From the NCBI GenBank assembly GCA_937910905.1, contig CALEPV010000026.1, forward strand, positions 1-21,404: DNA of 21,404 nt. Reading direction: 5' to 3'. Below the pieces are notes generated by a model. It was not told the DNA's origin. It was given only the letters and a program-made list of their open reading frames with translations, and searched no databases. Positions 7,028-14,122 of this stretch are shown one piece after another. A program made the position numbers and the translations under genes. The stretch is from an uncultured Prevotellaceae bacterium. Lineage in GTDB: Bacteria; Bacteroidota; Bacteroidia; Bacteroidales; Bacteroidaceae. Position 1 is the stretch's first letter; each line of letters begins with the position of its first letter.

Positions 7028-7059
7028 TTTGGTCTGCGATGATAATTGGTGTAATTTTG
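7028..7059 (+). promoter_or_regulatory. Promoter of the Crp/Fnr-type regulator gene
   Basis: TTTG at 7028-7031, a 20-nt spacer and TAATTTTG at 7052-7059 match the Bacteroidetes primary promoter consensus (TTTG, 19-21 nt, TAnnTTTG) fully. Transcription would start near 7065, about 33 nt before the ATG at 7098. Confidence 0.7.
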
Positions 7060-7097
7060 TGCCGTAAAACATAAAATACGACTCTCCAGAGAACACT

Positions 7098-7799
7098 ATG
7101 ACACGCAAATCAACGCCACTGAAAGACATACTCCCCAAGCTCACCGCTATTCTCGCCCCACTGAACGAGGAGCAGCGGACATTGCTTACAAGGAATGCCA
7201 CAATACAGACGTACAAGAAGAATCAGATTATCTACGCCGAGGACGATGAGCCGACACATCTGCTCTGCCTGATACAAGGCAAAGTGAAAATCTACAAGGA
7301 CGGCATAGGCGGCCGCACACAGATAATCCGCGTAATCAAGCCTGTAGATTTCTTCGGATATCGCGCAGCCTTTGCATCGCAGGACTACGTGACATCTGCT
7401 GCGGCACTGGAACAGACCATCATCGTGAAGTTCCCGCTGAATATTGTCACAAGACTGCTGCAGGAGAACGCACAGCTGGGTTGGATGTTCATCCAGCACT
7501 TGTCCGTTTATCTCGGCACAGCAGACCAGCGCACGGTGAGTCTGACCCAAAAGCACATACGGGGCCGACTGGCTGAGGCTCTGCTGTCATTGAAGGAGAA
7601 CTACGGTCTGGAGGAAGACGGCTCCACGCTGAGCATCTACCTAAGCCGCGAGGATTTGGCCAACTTCTCCAACATGACCACAAGCAATGCCATACGTACC
7701 CTCTCCAACTTTGCGACGGAGAAGATAATCGCCATTGACGGACGCAAGATAAAGCTGATTGACGAGGAACGTCTGAAGAAAATCAGCACTGCGGGCTAG
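7098..7799 (+). CDS. Crp/Fnr-family transcriptional regulator
   Basis: This is a 233-residue DNA-binding regulator. Residues ~20-125 form the cyclic-nucleotide-binding-like beta barrel (NQIIYAEDDEPTHLLCLIQG, then GKVKIYKDG). A long dimerisation helix at ~126-145 follows, then a C-terminal winged helix whose HTH is at ~183-204 (SREDLANFSNMTTSNAIRTL). The Fnr cysteine cluster is absent, so it is not an oxygen-sensing iron-sulfur type, and the canonical cAMP phosphate-binding block (RSA-type) is not evident, so the ligand is unknown. It is divergent from the glycogen operon and shares its control region, which makes that operon a natural candidate target. It is convergent with the lipid kinase gene, only 13 bp away, and no clear terminator was seen between them. 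Confidence 0.9.
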   Translation: MTRKSTPLKDILPKLTAILAPLNEEQRTLLTRNATIQTYKKNQIIYAEDDEPTHLLCLIQGKVKIYKDGIGGRTQIIRVIKPVDFFGYRAAFASQDYVTSAAALEQTIIVKFPLNIVTRLLQENAQLGWMFIQHLSVYLGTADQRTVSLTQKHIRGRLAEALLSLKENYGLEEDGSTLSIYLSREDLANFSNMTTSNAIRTLSNFATEKIIAIDGRKIKLIDEERLKKISTAG

Positions 7800-7812
7800 A
7801 CTACGGCGCAGC

Positions 7813-8727
7813 CTAAGGGATAATCACATTGAAGTATTCCGGCAGCAAACTCACCTCCAGCGATGAGGGTGCACCACCCATGTACTGCCCGTCGATGCTG
7901 AACGGTGCATGATGCAGTTCGTCGAACATCACTGCACGGCTGGTACGGTGCGCACGTACATTCTTATGATTCAGGAAACGGCCTGTGAGCAACATCCAAA
8001 TGCCATTTGCCAGCTTTGTCAGCTCCGGACGTGACACCATGCTTACATCCAGATGGCCGTTGTACGGCACAGCACTCGGCGTGAGTCCATAACCGCGGGC
8101 ATTGCCTACGCACACAGTCATCACACGTTTCTCTGTACGCAGCTCGTTGACAGCAAACTTCATGCGCCACTCGCGACGCTGGAATATCATCAAGAACATA
8201 CTGCTGAGGTAAGACAGCACGCTGAGTCCGAAGATACGTCGCGTCTTGTACTTCAGGTTCATAATGTTGGCCACCAATCCTATGTTCACGCAGTTTAGGA
8301 AATAGTACACCTCAGATGGTTCTGCCAATTGGCATACACCCACATCCACCAAGCGTGTACGGTGCCGCATGAGTGAATCTACGCTCCGCTCGTCATCGTC
8401 CTCGTCCAGCCCCCAGAAACTGGCAAAATCGTTGCCACGCCCATTGGGAATTATGCCGAGCGTTGTGCGGCTGCGGCATTCGTCGCCTATCTCAATGATG
8501 CCGTTCAGTGCCTGATTGATAGCAGAGTCGCCCCCTACAATGACAATCGTAGTGTAGCCGTTGTTGCAAAGCATCTGCGTGAGCCGCTTCACCGATTGCA
8601 GGCCTTCGCTCTGCACGAAATCATAATCTATGCCTCTCTCCGTGAGCAGTTCGCGGATATGCTCCCACCTCTTGTGGGTGCGGCGTATGCCCTGCTTAGG
8701 GCAGTAGATTATTCCCCAGCGTTCCAT
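7813..8727 (-). CDS. Diacylglycerol-kinase-like lipid kinase (DAGK catalytic domain)
   Basis: This 304-residue protein is of the YegS/DgkB/sphingosine-kinase superfamily, which phosphorylates membrane diacylglycerol or similar lipids with ATP. The nucleotide-binding N-domain shows IVIVGGDSAINQALNGI in place of the usual GGDGTINE, and IPNGRGNDFA in place of PLGTANDFA. The C-domain carries the usual beta sandwich ending FSIDGQYMGG (the D-G-E-like block, with Gln for Glu). The GGDS variant occurs, as I recall, in other Bacteroidetes members, so it need not mean loss of activity. Its start overlaps the end of miaA by 19 bp, which suggests translational coupling and one transcript. The substrate is not predictable here; Bacteroidetes sphingolipids are a possibility. 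Confidence 0.85.
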   Translation of the reverse strand: MERWGIIYCPKQGIRRTHKRWEHIRELLTERGIDYDFVQSEGLQSVKRLTQMLCNNGYTTIVIVGGDSAINQALNGIIEIGDECRSRTTLGIIPNGRGNDFASFWGLDEDDDERSVDSLMRHRTRLVDVGVCQLAEPSEVYYFLNCVNIGLVANIMNLKYKTRRIFGLSVLSYLSSMFLMIFQRREWRMKFAVNELRTEKRVMTVCVGNARGYGLTPSAVPYNGHLDVSMVSRPELTKLANGIWMLLTGRFLNHKNVRAHRTSRAVMFDELHHAPFSIDGQYMGGAPSSLEVSLLPEYFNVIIP

Positions 8728-9641
8728 AGTTTATTCATTATTTCTGTTACGACCTGATTTGTGGGCTGTATCGCATCTACCCACTCTATGTCCACTCCTC
8801 TGCGCTCCATGCCACGAAACCACGTCATCTGCCGCTTAGCAAACTGATGAATGGCTATCTCCAGCTGTCGCACCATCTCATCATAGGTAAGCTGTCCCGT
8901 GAGATAAAGCGTGACGTATCTGTACTCCAATCCATAGCTTATCAGAGCTTCTGCCGGCACTCCGCTATTGAGCAGTCGCTGCACCTCGTCAACCATACCC
9001 TCGTGCTGCAAGCGATGCTGCAGTCGGTAGGTGATGTGCTGACGCCTGACATCACGCGGCACACTGAGCCCGACTGTCAGCGAGCTGAGTTGAGGAAAGG
9101 GCTGTGTCTCGTCTATGCGATGTACCCTGTAGTATTCCTCAATCTCGATAGCGCGTATGGCTCTCCGCTGAGTGTCCACATCCGTTGTGTTGTGCAAGCG
9201 CTTGTATGTAGCCAGCAGTTTAGCCAATTCTCCTAAACTCCTCTGTTCCAGTTCACTACGCAGTGCAGCATTAACTGGCACCTCAACCAATCTGTACGCC
9301 CTCAGCACGCTTTCCAGATAGAGTCCCGTTCCACCGCACAGTATAGGTTGATGCCCTCTTGCCCTAATGTCGTTGTAGGCTTTCAGGAAGTCTCTTTGGA
9401 ACTCGAACACCGAGTACTTTGTACCGGCATCAGCTATGTCTATGAGATGATACGGGATGTCGCCATAGTCGGCCAGGTCCTTACCTGTGCCTATGTCCAT
9501 GCCTCGGAACACCTGCCGCGAGTCGGCGCTGACAATCTCAGCACAGACGCCGTGCTCCGCCGACAAGCGACCCGCGAGCTGCGTGGCTAAAGCTGTCTTT
9601 CCACATGCCGTGGGGCCTAATATGGTGATGAGGTCGTACAT
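8709..9641 (-). CDS. miaA: tRNA dimethylallyltransferase
   Basis: MiaA transfers the dimethylallyl group of DMAPP to N6 of A37 in tRNAs reading U-starting codons. The 310-residue protein has the P-loop ILGPTACGKTALA near the N-terminus, the substrate block SADSRQVFRGMDIGTGK, PYHLIDI, LCGGTGLYLESVL and the late tract YEYRY-like GLEYRYVTLYL; all are family hallmarks. The start was placed at the ATG at 9641 rather than the in-frame GTG at 9650, because that GTG lies inside a TACATTTG sequence that looks like a -7 promoter box and because the conserved domain begins directly after the ATG. The gene follows the gap terminator and overlaps the downstream lipid kinase gene by 19 bp. Confidence 0.93.
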   Translation of the reverse strand: MYDLITILGPTACGKTALATQLAGRLSAEHGVCAEIVSADSRQVFRGMDIGTGKDLADYGDIPYHLIDIADAGTKYSVFEFQRDFLKAYNDIRARGHQPILCGGTGLYLESVLRAYRLVEVPVNAALRSELEQRSLGELAKLLATYKRLHNTTDVDTQRRAIRAIEIEEYYRVHRIDETQPFPQLSSLTVGLSVPRDVRRQHITYRLQHRLQHEGMVDEVQRLLNSGVPAEALISYGLEYRYVTLYLTGQLTYDEMVRQLEIAIHQFAKRQMTWFRGMERRGVDIEWVDAIQPTNQVVTEIMNKLWNAGE

Positions 9642-9649
9642 ATTCGGCA

Positions 9650-9657
9650 CAAATGTA
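9650..9657 (-). promoter_or_regulatory. Possible -7 box of miaA
   Basis: On the minus strand TACATTTG matches TAnnTTTG exactly and ends only 8 bp before the miaA ATG at 9641. If used, the transcript would have an almost absent leader. No TTTG was found at the proper distance upstream, where the gap terminator stem lies, so the call is weak. Confidence 0.3.
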
Positions 9658-9666
9658 CAAATAAAA

Positions 9667-9693
9667 TGCCGTCCGACTGATTGTCGGACGGCA
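9667..9693 (-). terminator. Intrinsic terminator of gap
   Basis: A perfect 11-bp stem (TGCCGTCCGAC and its complement) with a 5-nt loop lies 35 bp after the gap stop. On the minus strand it is followed by TTTTATTTG, a good T tract. It isolates the highly expressed gap gene from miaA. Confidence 0.85.
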
Positions 9694-9728
9694 AAATGTG
9701 CATTGCTATATTGCTTTTCAGCTTATGC

Positions 9729-10754
9729 TTACTTGAGCTCAGCAAGGTACTTGATGGTGCGAACCATCTGAGAAGTGTAGCTGTTCTCGTTGTCGTACCA
9801 AGCAACAACCTGAACGAGAGAGTTGCCGTCACCAATCTTGGAAACCATAGTCTGGTTAGCATCGAAGAGTGAACCGAACTTCATACCGATGATGTCGCTG
9901 GAAACGAGCTTCTCCTCTGTGTAGCCGAAGGACTCGTTGGTAGCAGCCTTCATAGCAGCATTGATGCCCTCAACGGTAACCTCACCCTTAACAACAGCGT
10001 GCAGGATAGTGGTAGAACCAGTTGGAGTCGGAACGCGCTGTGCAGCACCGATCAGCTTGCCGTTCAGCTCAGGAATAACGAGACCGATAGCCTTGGCAGC
10101 ACCAGTTGAGTTAGGAACGATGTTCTGGGCACCGGCACGGGCACGCTGAACATCACCCTTGCGCTGAGGACCGTCGAGAATCATCTGGTCGCCAGTGTAA
10201 GCGTGAACTGTTGTCATGATACCGCTCTGGATTGGAGCAAAGTCATTGAGAGCCTTTGTCATAGGAGCCAAGCAGTTTGTTGTGCAAGAAGCAGCGCTGA
10301 TAACAGTGTCAGCAGGAGTCAGGGTCTTGTGGTTTACGTTGTAAACGATTGTTGGCAGATCGTTGCCAGCAGGAGCTGAGATCACAACCTTCTTTGCGCC
10401 AGCTGCGATGTGAGCAGAAGCCTTCTCCTTAGATGTGTAGAAACCTGTGCACTCCAGAACAACGTCTACATCCAGCTTGCCCCAAGGCAGCTCAGCAGCG
10501 TTAGGAATAGCATAGATAGTGATCTTCTTGCCATCAACAACGATGAAGTCCTCACCAGCCTCAACAGTGTGCTTGTTCTCACCGAACTTGCCACAGAAAC
10601 CACCTTGAGCGGTGTCATACTTCAACAGGTGAGCAAGCATCTTCGGGCTTGTCAGGTCGTTGATAGCAACTACTTCATAGCCCTCAGCCTCGAACATCTG
10701 GCGGAAAGCAAGGCGACCGATACGGCCGAAACCATTAATTGCAACTTTTGTCAT
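9729..10754 (-). CDS. gap: Type I glyceraldehyde-3-phosphate dehydrogenase
   Basis: The enzyme converts glyceraldehyde-3-phosphate, phosphate and NAD to 1,3-bisphosphoglycerate in glycolysis. The 341-residue protein starts with the Rossmann block VAINGFGRIGRLAFR, and Asp33 in INDLT suggests NAD preference. The catalytic Cys157 lies in SAASCTTNC and His184 in TTVHAYTGDQ; the C-terminal WYDNENSY is present. Codon choice is strongly restricted (many GTT/GCT/AAG/AAC), unlike most neighbours, as expected of a highly expressed gene. It appears to be monocistronic, with a terminator just downstream. The leader before the ATG is A/G-rich (AAAAGAAAAGAGAAACAA), and no clean TAnnTTTG box was found in the AT-rich upstream DNA. 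Confidence 0.97.
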   Translation of the reverse strand: MTKVAINGFGRIGRLAFRQMFEAEGYEVVAINDLTSPKMLAHLLKYDTAQGGFCGKFGENKHTVEAGEDFIVVDGKKITIYAIPNAAELPWGKLDVDVVLECTGFYTSKEKASAHIAAGAKKVVISAPAGNDLPTIVYNVNHKTLTPADTVISAASCTTNCLAPMTKALNDFAPIQSGIMTTVHAYTGDQMILDGPQRKGDVQRARAGAQNIVPNSTGAAKAIGLVIPELNGKLIGAAQRVPTPTGSTTILHAVVKGEVTVEGINAAMKAATNESFGYTEEKLVSSDIIGMKFGSLFDANQTMVSKIGDGNSLVQVVAWYDNENSYTSQMVRTIKYLAELK

Positions 10755-10841
10755 TTGTTTCTCTTTTCTTTTAAGATGAGTGAATAACTATTGTTGGATA
10801 ACTCTTGTATATACCTTATTAATATATATATCACCCGCAAT

Positions 10842-10855
10842 TGCAGTATTCTGCA
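10842..10855. promoter_or_regulatory. Single TGCAG-N4-CTGCA dyad between gap and mscL
   Basis: TGCAG-TATT-CTGCA sits in the divergent gap/mscL control region, 87 bp before the gap start and 148 bp before the mscL start. It has the same half-sites and 4-bp centre as the four copies between mscL and mutS2. It may be a related regulator site. A looser version (TGCAG-N6-TTGCA) lies at 10907-10922. Confidence 0.35.
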
Positions 10856-11002
10856 CTCTTGCAGGCCATCATCAGCAGGCTAATTATAGCCCATATTAGG
10901 TAAAATTGCAGCCGATATTGCATTTTCTTTGCTTTGAGCACCGCAAAATTACACTTTATTGTTTACATTCGCGCCATCAAACCCAACAAATTTACTTTAA
11001 TT

Positions 11003-11455
11003 ATGGCAAAATCAAGTTTCATTTCCGAATTTAAGGAGTTCGCCGTACGCGGCAATGTTATTGACATGGCAGTCGGTGTGATCATCGGCGGCGCCTTCGG
11101 CAAGATTGTTTCATCTGTTGTTGACGACCTCATCATGCCTCTCGTGGGCAAGCTCGTAGGCAACGTGAACTTCACCGATCTGTATCTGGTTCTCGACAGC
11201 AATGCTGAAGTAGAGCCCGGCACAGCACTCTCTGCTGTTCGCGAGGCTGGTGTACCCGTATTCGCATACGGCAACTTCCTGCAGAACACTATCGACTTCC
11301 TCATCATCGCATTCTGCATATTCCTGTTCATCAAGGGTATCAACAAGCTGAAGAAGAAGGAAGAGGCTCCTGCACCAGAGCCACCAGCTGAGCCCGAGCC
11401 AACTAAGGAAGAGCTGTTGCTGACCGAGATTCGCGACCTACTCGCAAAGAAGTAA
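11003..11455 (+). CDS. mscL: Large-conductance mechanosensitive channel
   Basis: MscL opens under membrane tension to release solutes on osmotic downshock. The 150-residue protein has the family order: an amphipathic N-terminal helix (SSFISEFKEFAVRGNVIDMA), TM1 with VGVIIGGAFGKIVSSVVDDLIMP, a periplasmic loop, TM2 (NTIDFLIIAFCIFLFI) and a charged C-terminal helix bundle (TKEELLLTEIRDLLAKK) after a Pro/Glu-rich linker. The ATG at 11003 (MAKSSF) was chosen because the conserved N-helix begins there; a longer frame from 10934 would add unrelated residues. The gene is divergent from gap and is followed directly by the 22-bp-period dyad array. Confidence 0.96.
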   Translation: MAKSSFISEFKEFAVRGNVIDMAVGVIIGGAFGKIVSSVVDDLIMPLVGKLVGNVNFTDLYLVLDSNAEVEPGTALSAVREAGVPVFAYGNFLQNTIDFLIIAFCIFLFIKGINKLKKKEEAPAPEPPAEPEPTKEELLLTEIRDLLAKK

Positions 11456-11470
11456 TGCTACCTTGAAAGT

Positions 11471-11558
11471 TGCAGCGTGCTGCAAGTATCGTTGCAGCGT
11501 GCTGCAGAAGCACTTACAGCGTGCTGCAACGATACTTGCAGCACGCTGCAACTTATAC
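11471..11558. repeat. Four-copy 22-bp-period dyad array between mscL and mutS2
   Basis: TGCAGCGTGCTGCA or a close variant starts at 11471, 11493, 11515 (TACAGCGTGCTGCA) and 11537 (TGCAGCACGCTGCA), exactly 22 bp apart. Each core is itself a near-palindrome (TGCAGC and GCTGCA around 2 bp). The first spacer AGTATCGT is the reverse complement of the third, ACGATACT, so 11469-11553 also forms one large inverted repeat with ~37-bp arms around a short centre. It begins 16 bp after the mscL stop and ends 27 bp before the mutS2 start. It could be an operator array, a transcript hairpin acting as terminator, or a mobile palindromic repeat. Confidence 0.85.
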
Positions 11559-11584
11559 CCTCGTATCGCTCTGATATACGACAC

Positions 11585-14122
11585 ATGACATACCCCGCTA
11601 CTTTTGAAGAGAAGATAGGCATGGATGAGATACGCCGACTGCTCGGCCAGCAATGCCTCAGTCCCCTCGGTCTGCAACGAGTGGAGGGCATGACCTATCT
11701 CACCGATGCCCGGCATCTGAACGAGCTGCACCAACAGGTGGGCGAATATGCCCGGCTGATGCAGCAGTCCGACAACTTTCCCGATGAAGGCTACTACGAC
11801 CTGCGGCCTGTGCTGCGACGCATACGTGTGGAAGGTACCTACATGGAGGTTGACGAGATATCTGCGCTGCAGCGGTCGCTCTTGTCCATAGCATCCATCA
11901 TCAAATTCTTCAGTAGCGATGACGAACAGCCCTACCCTGCCCTGTCGCGTATGGTGGCAGGTGCTGTGGCATTCCCCACCATCACCCGCCGCATAGAATC
12001 CATACTCGACAAGTTCGGCAAGATCAAGGACTCGGCCAGCGCTGAACTACAGCACATACGCCGCGAGCTGGCAGCAACCGAGGGCAGCATCAGCCGTGTG
12101 CTCAACGGCATCCTGCGCGCAGCCCAAGCTGACGGCACTGTGGCCCAGGACGTGGCACCAACCATGCGCGACGGACGCCTGGTGATTCCAGTAGCTCCGG
12201 CTCTGAAGCGCAAGATCAAGGGTATCGTCCACGACGAGAGCGCTTCGGGCAAGACCGTGTTCATTGAACCACAGGAGGTGGTAGAAGCCAACAACCGCAT
12301 ACGCGAGCTGGAAGCCGACGAGCGGCGTGAAGTGATACGCATACTGCAGGCGTTCACGGTAGAGGTACGTCCTTTGACGGACAGTATGCTGCAGAGTTAT
12401 GAGATGCTGGCCGATGTGGAGTTTGTACGTGCCAAGGCTCATCTGGCAATGGAGCTGAAAGCATTCACCACCACAGCACCCGCCATTGCCAACCACCCTC
12501 TGATTGACTGGACACTGGCTGTGCATCCGCTGCTGCGCCTAACGCTAGAGCGCCACGGCAAGCAGGTAGTGCCATTGGAGATAGAGCTGACGCGACGCCA
12601 GCGCATACTCATCATCTCTGGACCCAATGCCGGCGGCAAGAGTGTCTGCCTGAAGACCGTAGGCCTTCTACAGTACATGCTGCAATGCGGACTGCCCGTG
12701 ACTATGGGCGAGAACTCTCGTCTGGGCGTGTTTGACCACATCATGATTGACATCGGAGACGAGCAGAGCATCGAGGACGAGCTGTCCACCTACAGCTCGC
12801 ATCTGCTCAACATGAAGCAGATGATGCGACGCGCCAATCCTTCCACGCTGCTGCTGATTGATGAGTTCGGCGGCGGCACGGAGCCACAGATAGGCGGTGC
12901 AATGGCAGAAGCCATGCTGAAGCGGTTTGTTCAGCAAGGCGCCTTCGGCATCATCACCACCCACTACCAGAACCTGAAGCTCTTTGCCGAGCAGACCGAT
13001 GGCGTGGTAAACGGTGCCATGCTTTACGACCGATATCTGATGCAGGCGCTGTTCCAACTACAGATTGGACACCCTGGTTCCAGCTTTGCAGTGGAGATTG
13101 CACGCAAGATAGGCATACCCGAGGATGTAATAAACGATGCATCTGAGATTGTTGGACGCGACTATATTAATGCCGACAAGTGGCTGCAGGACATAGTGCG
13201 CGACCGTCGCTACTGGGAGCAGAAGCGCCAGACCATACATCAGCGCGAGCGCCAGATGGAACAGACGATAGGCCACTACGAGGCCGATGTCGAGGAACTG
13301 CAACGCCAGCGCAAGGAGATATTGGCCCGTGCACGCGAGGAAGCCAAGCAGATCATCTCCGATGCCAATGCCCGCATAGAGCGCACCATCCGCGACATAC
13401 GCGAAGCCGATGCCGAACGCGAGCGCACCCGCATTGTCCGTCAACAGCTCGACGAGTACCGCGAGCAACTGGAACAGGAATCCGACACAGCAGCCAACGA
13501 TGCCGTTGAGCGCAAGATGCGTCAGATTGAGGCACGCCGCGAGCGCAAAGAGAAGCGGCGTCAGGATGGTCAAGGCAAGGCTGGGCAAGCAGGTGCAGCC
13601 AGTCATTCACAGGATGTCAATGCCGCCAGCCAAGCCACCGATGCCAAGCCACGACTCACCGCAGGCTCGTACGTCAGGCTCAAAGGCCAGCACACCGTGG
13701 GTGTGATTGAGGCCATCGACGGCAAACAAGCCTCTGTCATCTTTGGACAGATGCGCACTACGGTCAAGCTGGACCGTCTGCAACCCGCACAACCGACCAA
13801 GACAGAGCCTACGACAGCAACGGCATTCACCTTCCTGGGACGCGACACGCAAGCCGCCATGCGCGAGAAGAGCCTCAACTTCCGGCAGGACATCGACGTG
13901 CGTGGTATGCGCGGTGACGAGGCACTGAACGCCGTGACACGATTCATCGACGATGCCATACAGGTCGGCGTACCACGTGTGCGCATCCTGCACGGCACCG
14001 GTACAGGCATACTGCGACAGCTCATCCGCCAGTATCTGCGCACCGTAGATGCAGTGGCCGATGCACGCGATGAGCATGTGCAGTTTGGCGGTGCAGGCAT
14101 CACTGTAGTCGACCTGAGATGA
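11585..14122 (+). CDS. mutS2: MutS2 family protein (Smr endonuclease / ribosome rescue)
   Basis: This is an 845-residue MutS-like ATPase. In characterised bacteria MutS2 either suppresses recombination or splits collided ribosomes; which applies here is unknown. The N-terminal core/clamp region (from ~10) begins FEEKIGMDEIRRLL. The Walker A motif is SGPNAGGKS (Gly346 on), followed by LLLIDEFGGGTEP (Walker B) and a signature region. A long charged coiled coil covers ~510-670. The C-terminal ~80 residues are an Smr nuclease domain with DIDVRGMRGDEA and HGTGTGILR. The start was set at the ATG at 11585 (MTYPATFEEK), because the longer frame from 11477 translates the dyad repeat array. The stop overlaps the next start (ATGA, 14119-14122), implying coupling. 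Confidence 0.92.
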   Translation: MTYPATFEEKIGMDEIRRLLGQQCLSPLGLQRVEGMTYLTDARHLNELHQQVGEYARLMQQSDNFPDEGYYDLRPVLRRIRVEGTYMEVDEISALQRSLLSIASIIKFFSSDDEQPYPALSRMVAGAVAFPTITRRIESILDKFGKIKDSASAELQHIRRELAATEGSISRVLNGILRAAQADGTVAQDVAPTMRDGRLVIPVAPALKRKIKGIVHDESASGKTVFIEPQEVVEANNRIRELEADERREVIRILQAFTVEVRPLTDSMLQSYEMLADVEFVRAKAHLAMELKAFTTTAPAIANHPLIDWTLAVHPLLRLTLERHGKQVVPLEIELTRRQRILIISGPNAGGKSVCLKTVGLLQYMLQCGLPVTMGENSRLGVFDHIMIDIGDEQSIEDELSTYSSHLLNMKQMMRRANPSTLLLIDEFGGGTEPQIGGAMAEAMLKRFVQQGAFGIITTHYQNLKLFAEQTDGVVNGAMLYDRYLMQALFQLQIGHPGSSFAVEIARKIGIPEDVINDASEIVGRDYINADKWLQDIVRDRRYWEQKRQTIHQRERQMEQTIGHYEADVEELQRQRKEILARAREEAKQIISDANARIERTIRDIREADAERERTRIVRQQLDEYREQLEQESDTAANDAVERKMRQIEARRERKEKRRQDGQGKAGQAGAASHSQDVNAASQATDAKPRLTAGSYVRLKGQHTVGVIEAIDGKQASVIFGQMRTTVKLDRLQPAQPTKTEPTTATAFTFLGRDTQAAMREKSLNFRQDIDVRGMRGDEALNAVTRFIDDAIQVGVPRVRILHGTGTGILRQLIRQYLRTVDAVADARDEHVQFGGAGITVVDLR

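Noticed and set aside
7800..7812. Terminator between the convergent regulator and lipid kinase genes
   Set aside because: The gap is only 13 bp and no stable stem with a T tract was found there.
11471..11558. CRISPR array
   Set aside because: The 22-bp period leaves 8-bp spacers, and two spacers are complementary; this is a palindromic repeat, not repeat-spacer DNA.
11477..11584. N-terminal extension of MutS2 through the dyad array
   Set aside because: The residues (LQVSLQRAAEALTACC) come from the palindromic repeats and have no counterpart in MutS2; the ATG at 11585 starts the conserved sequence.
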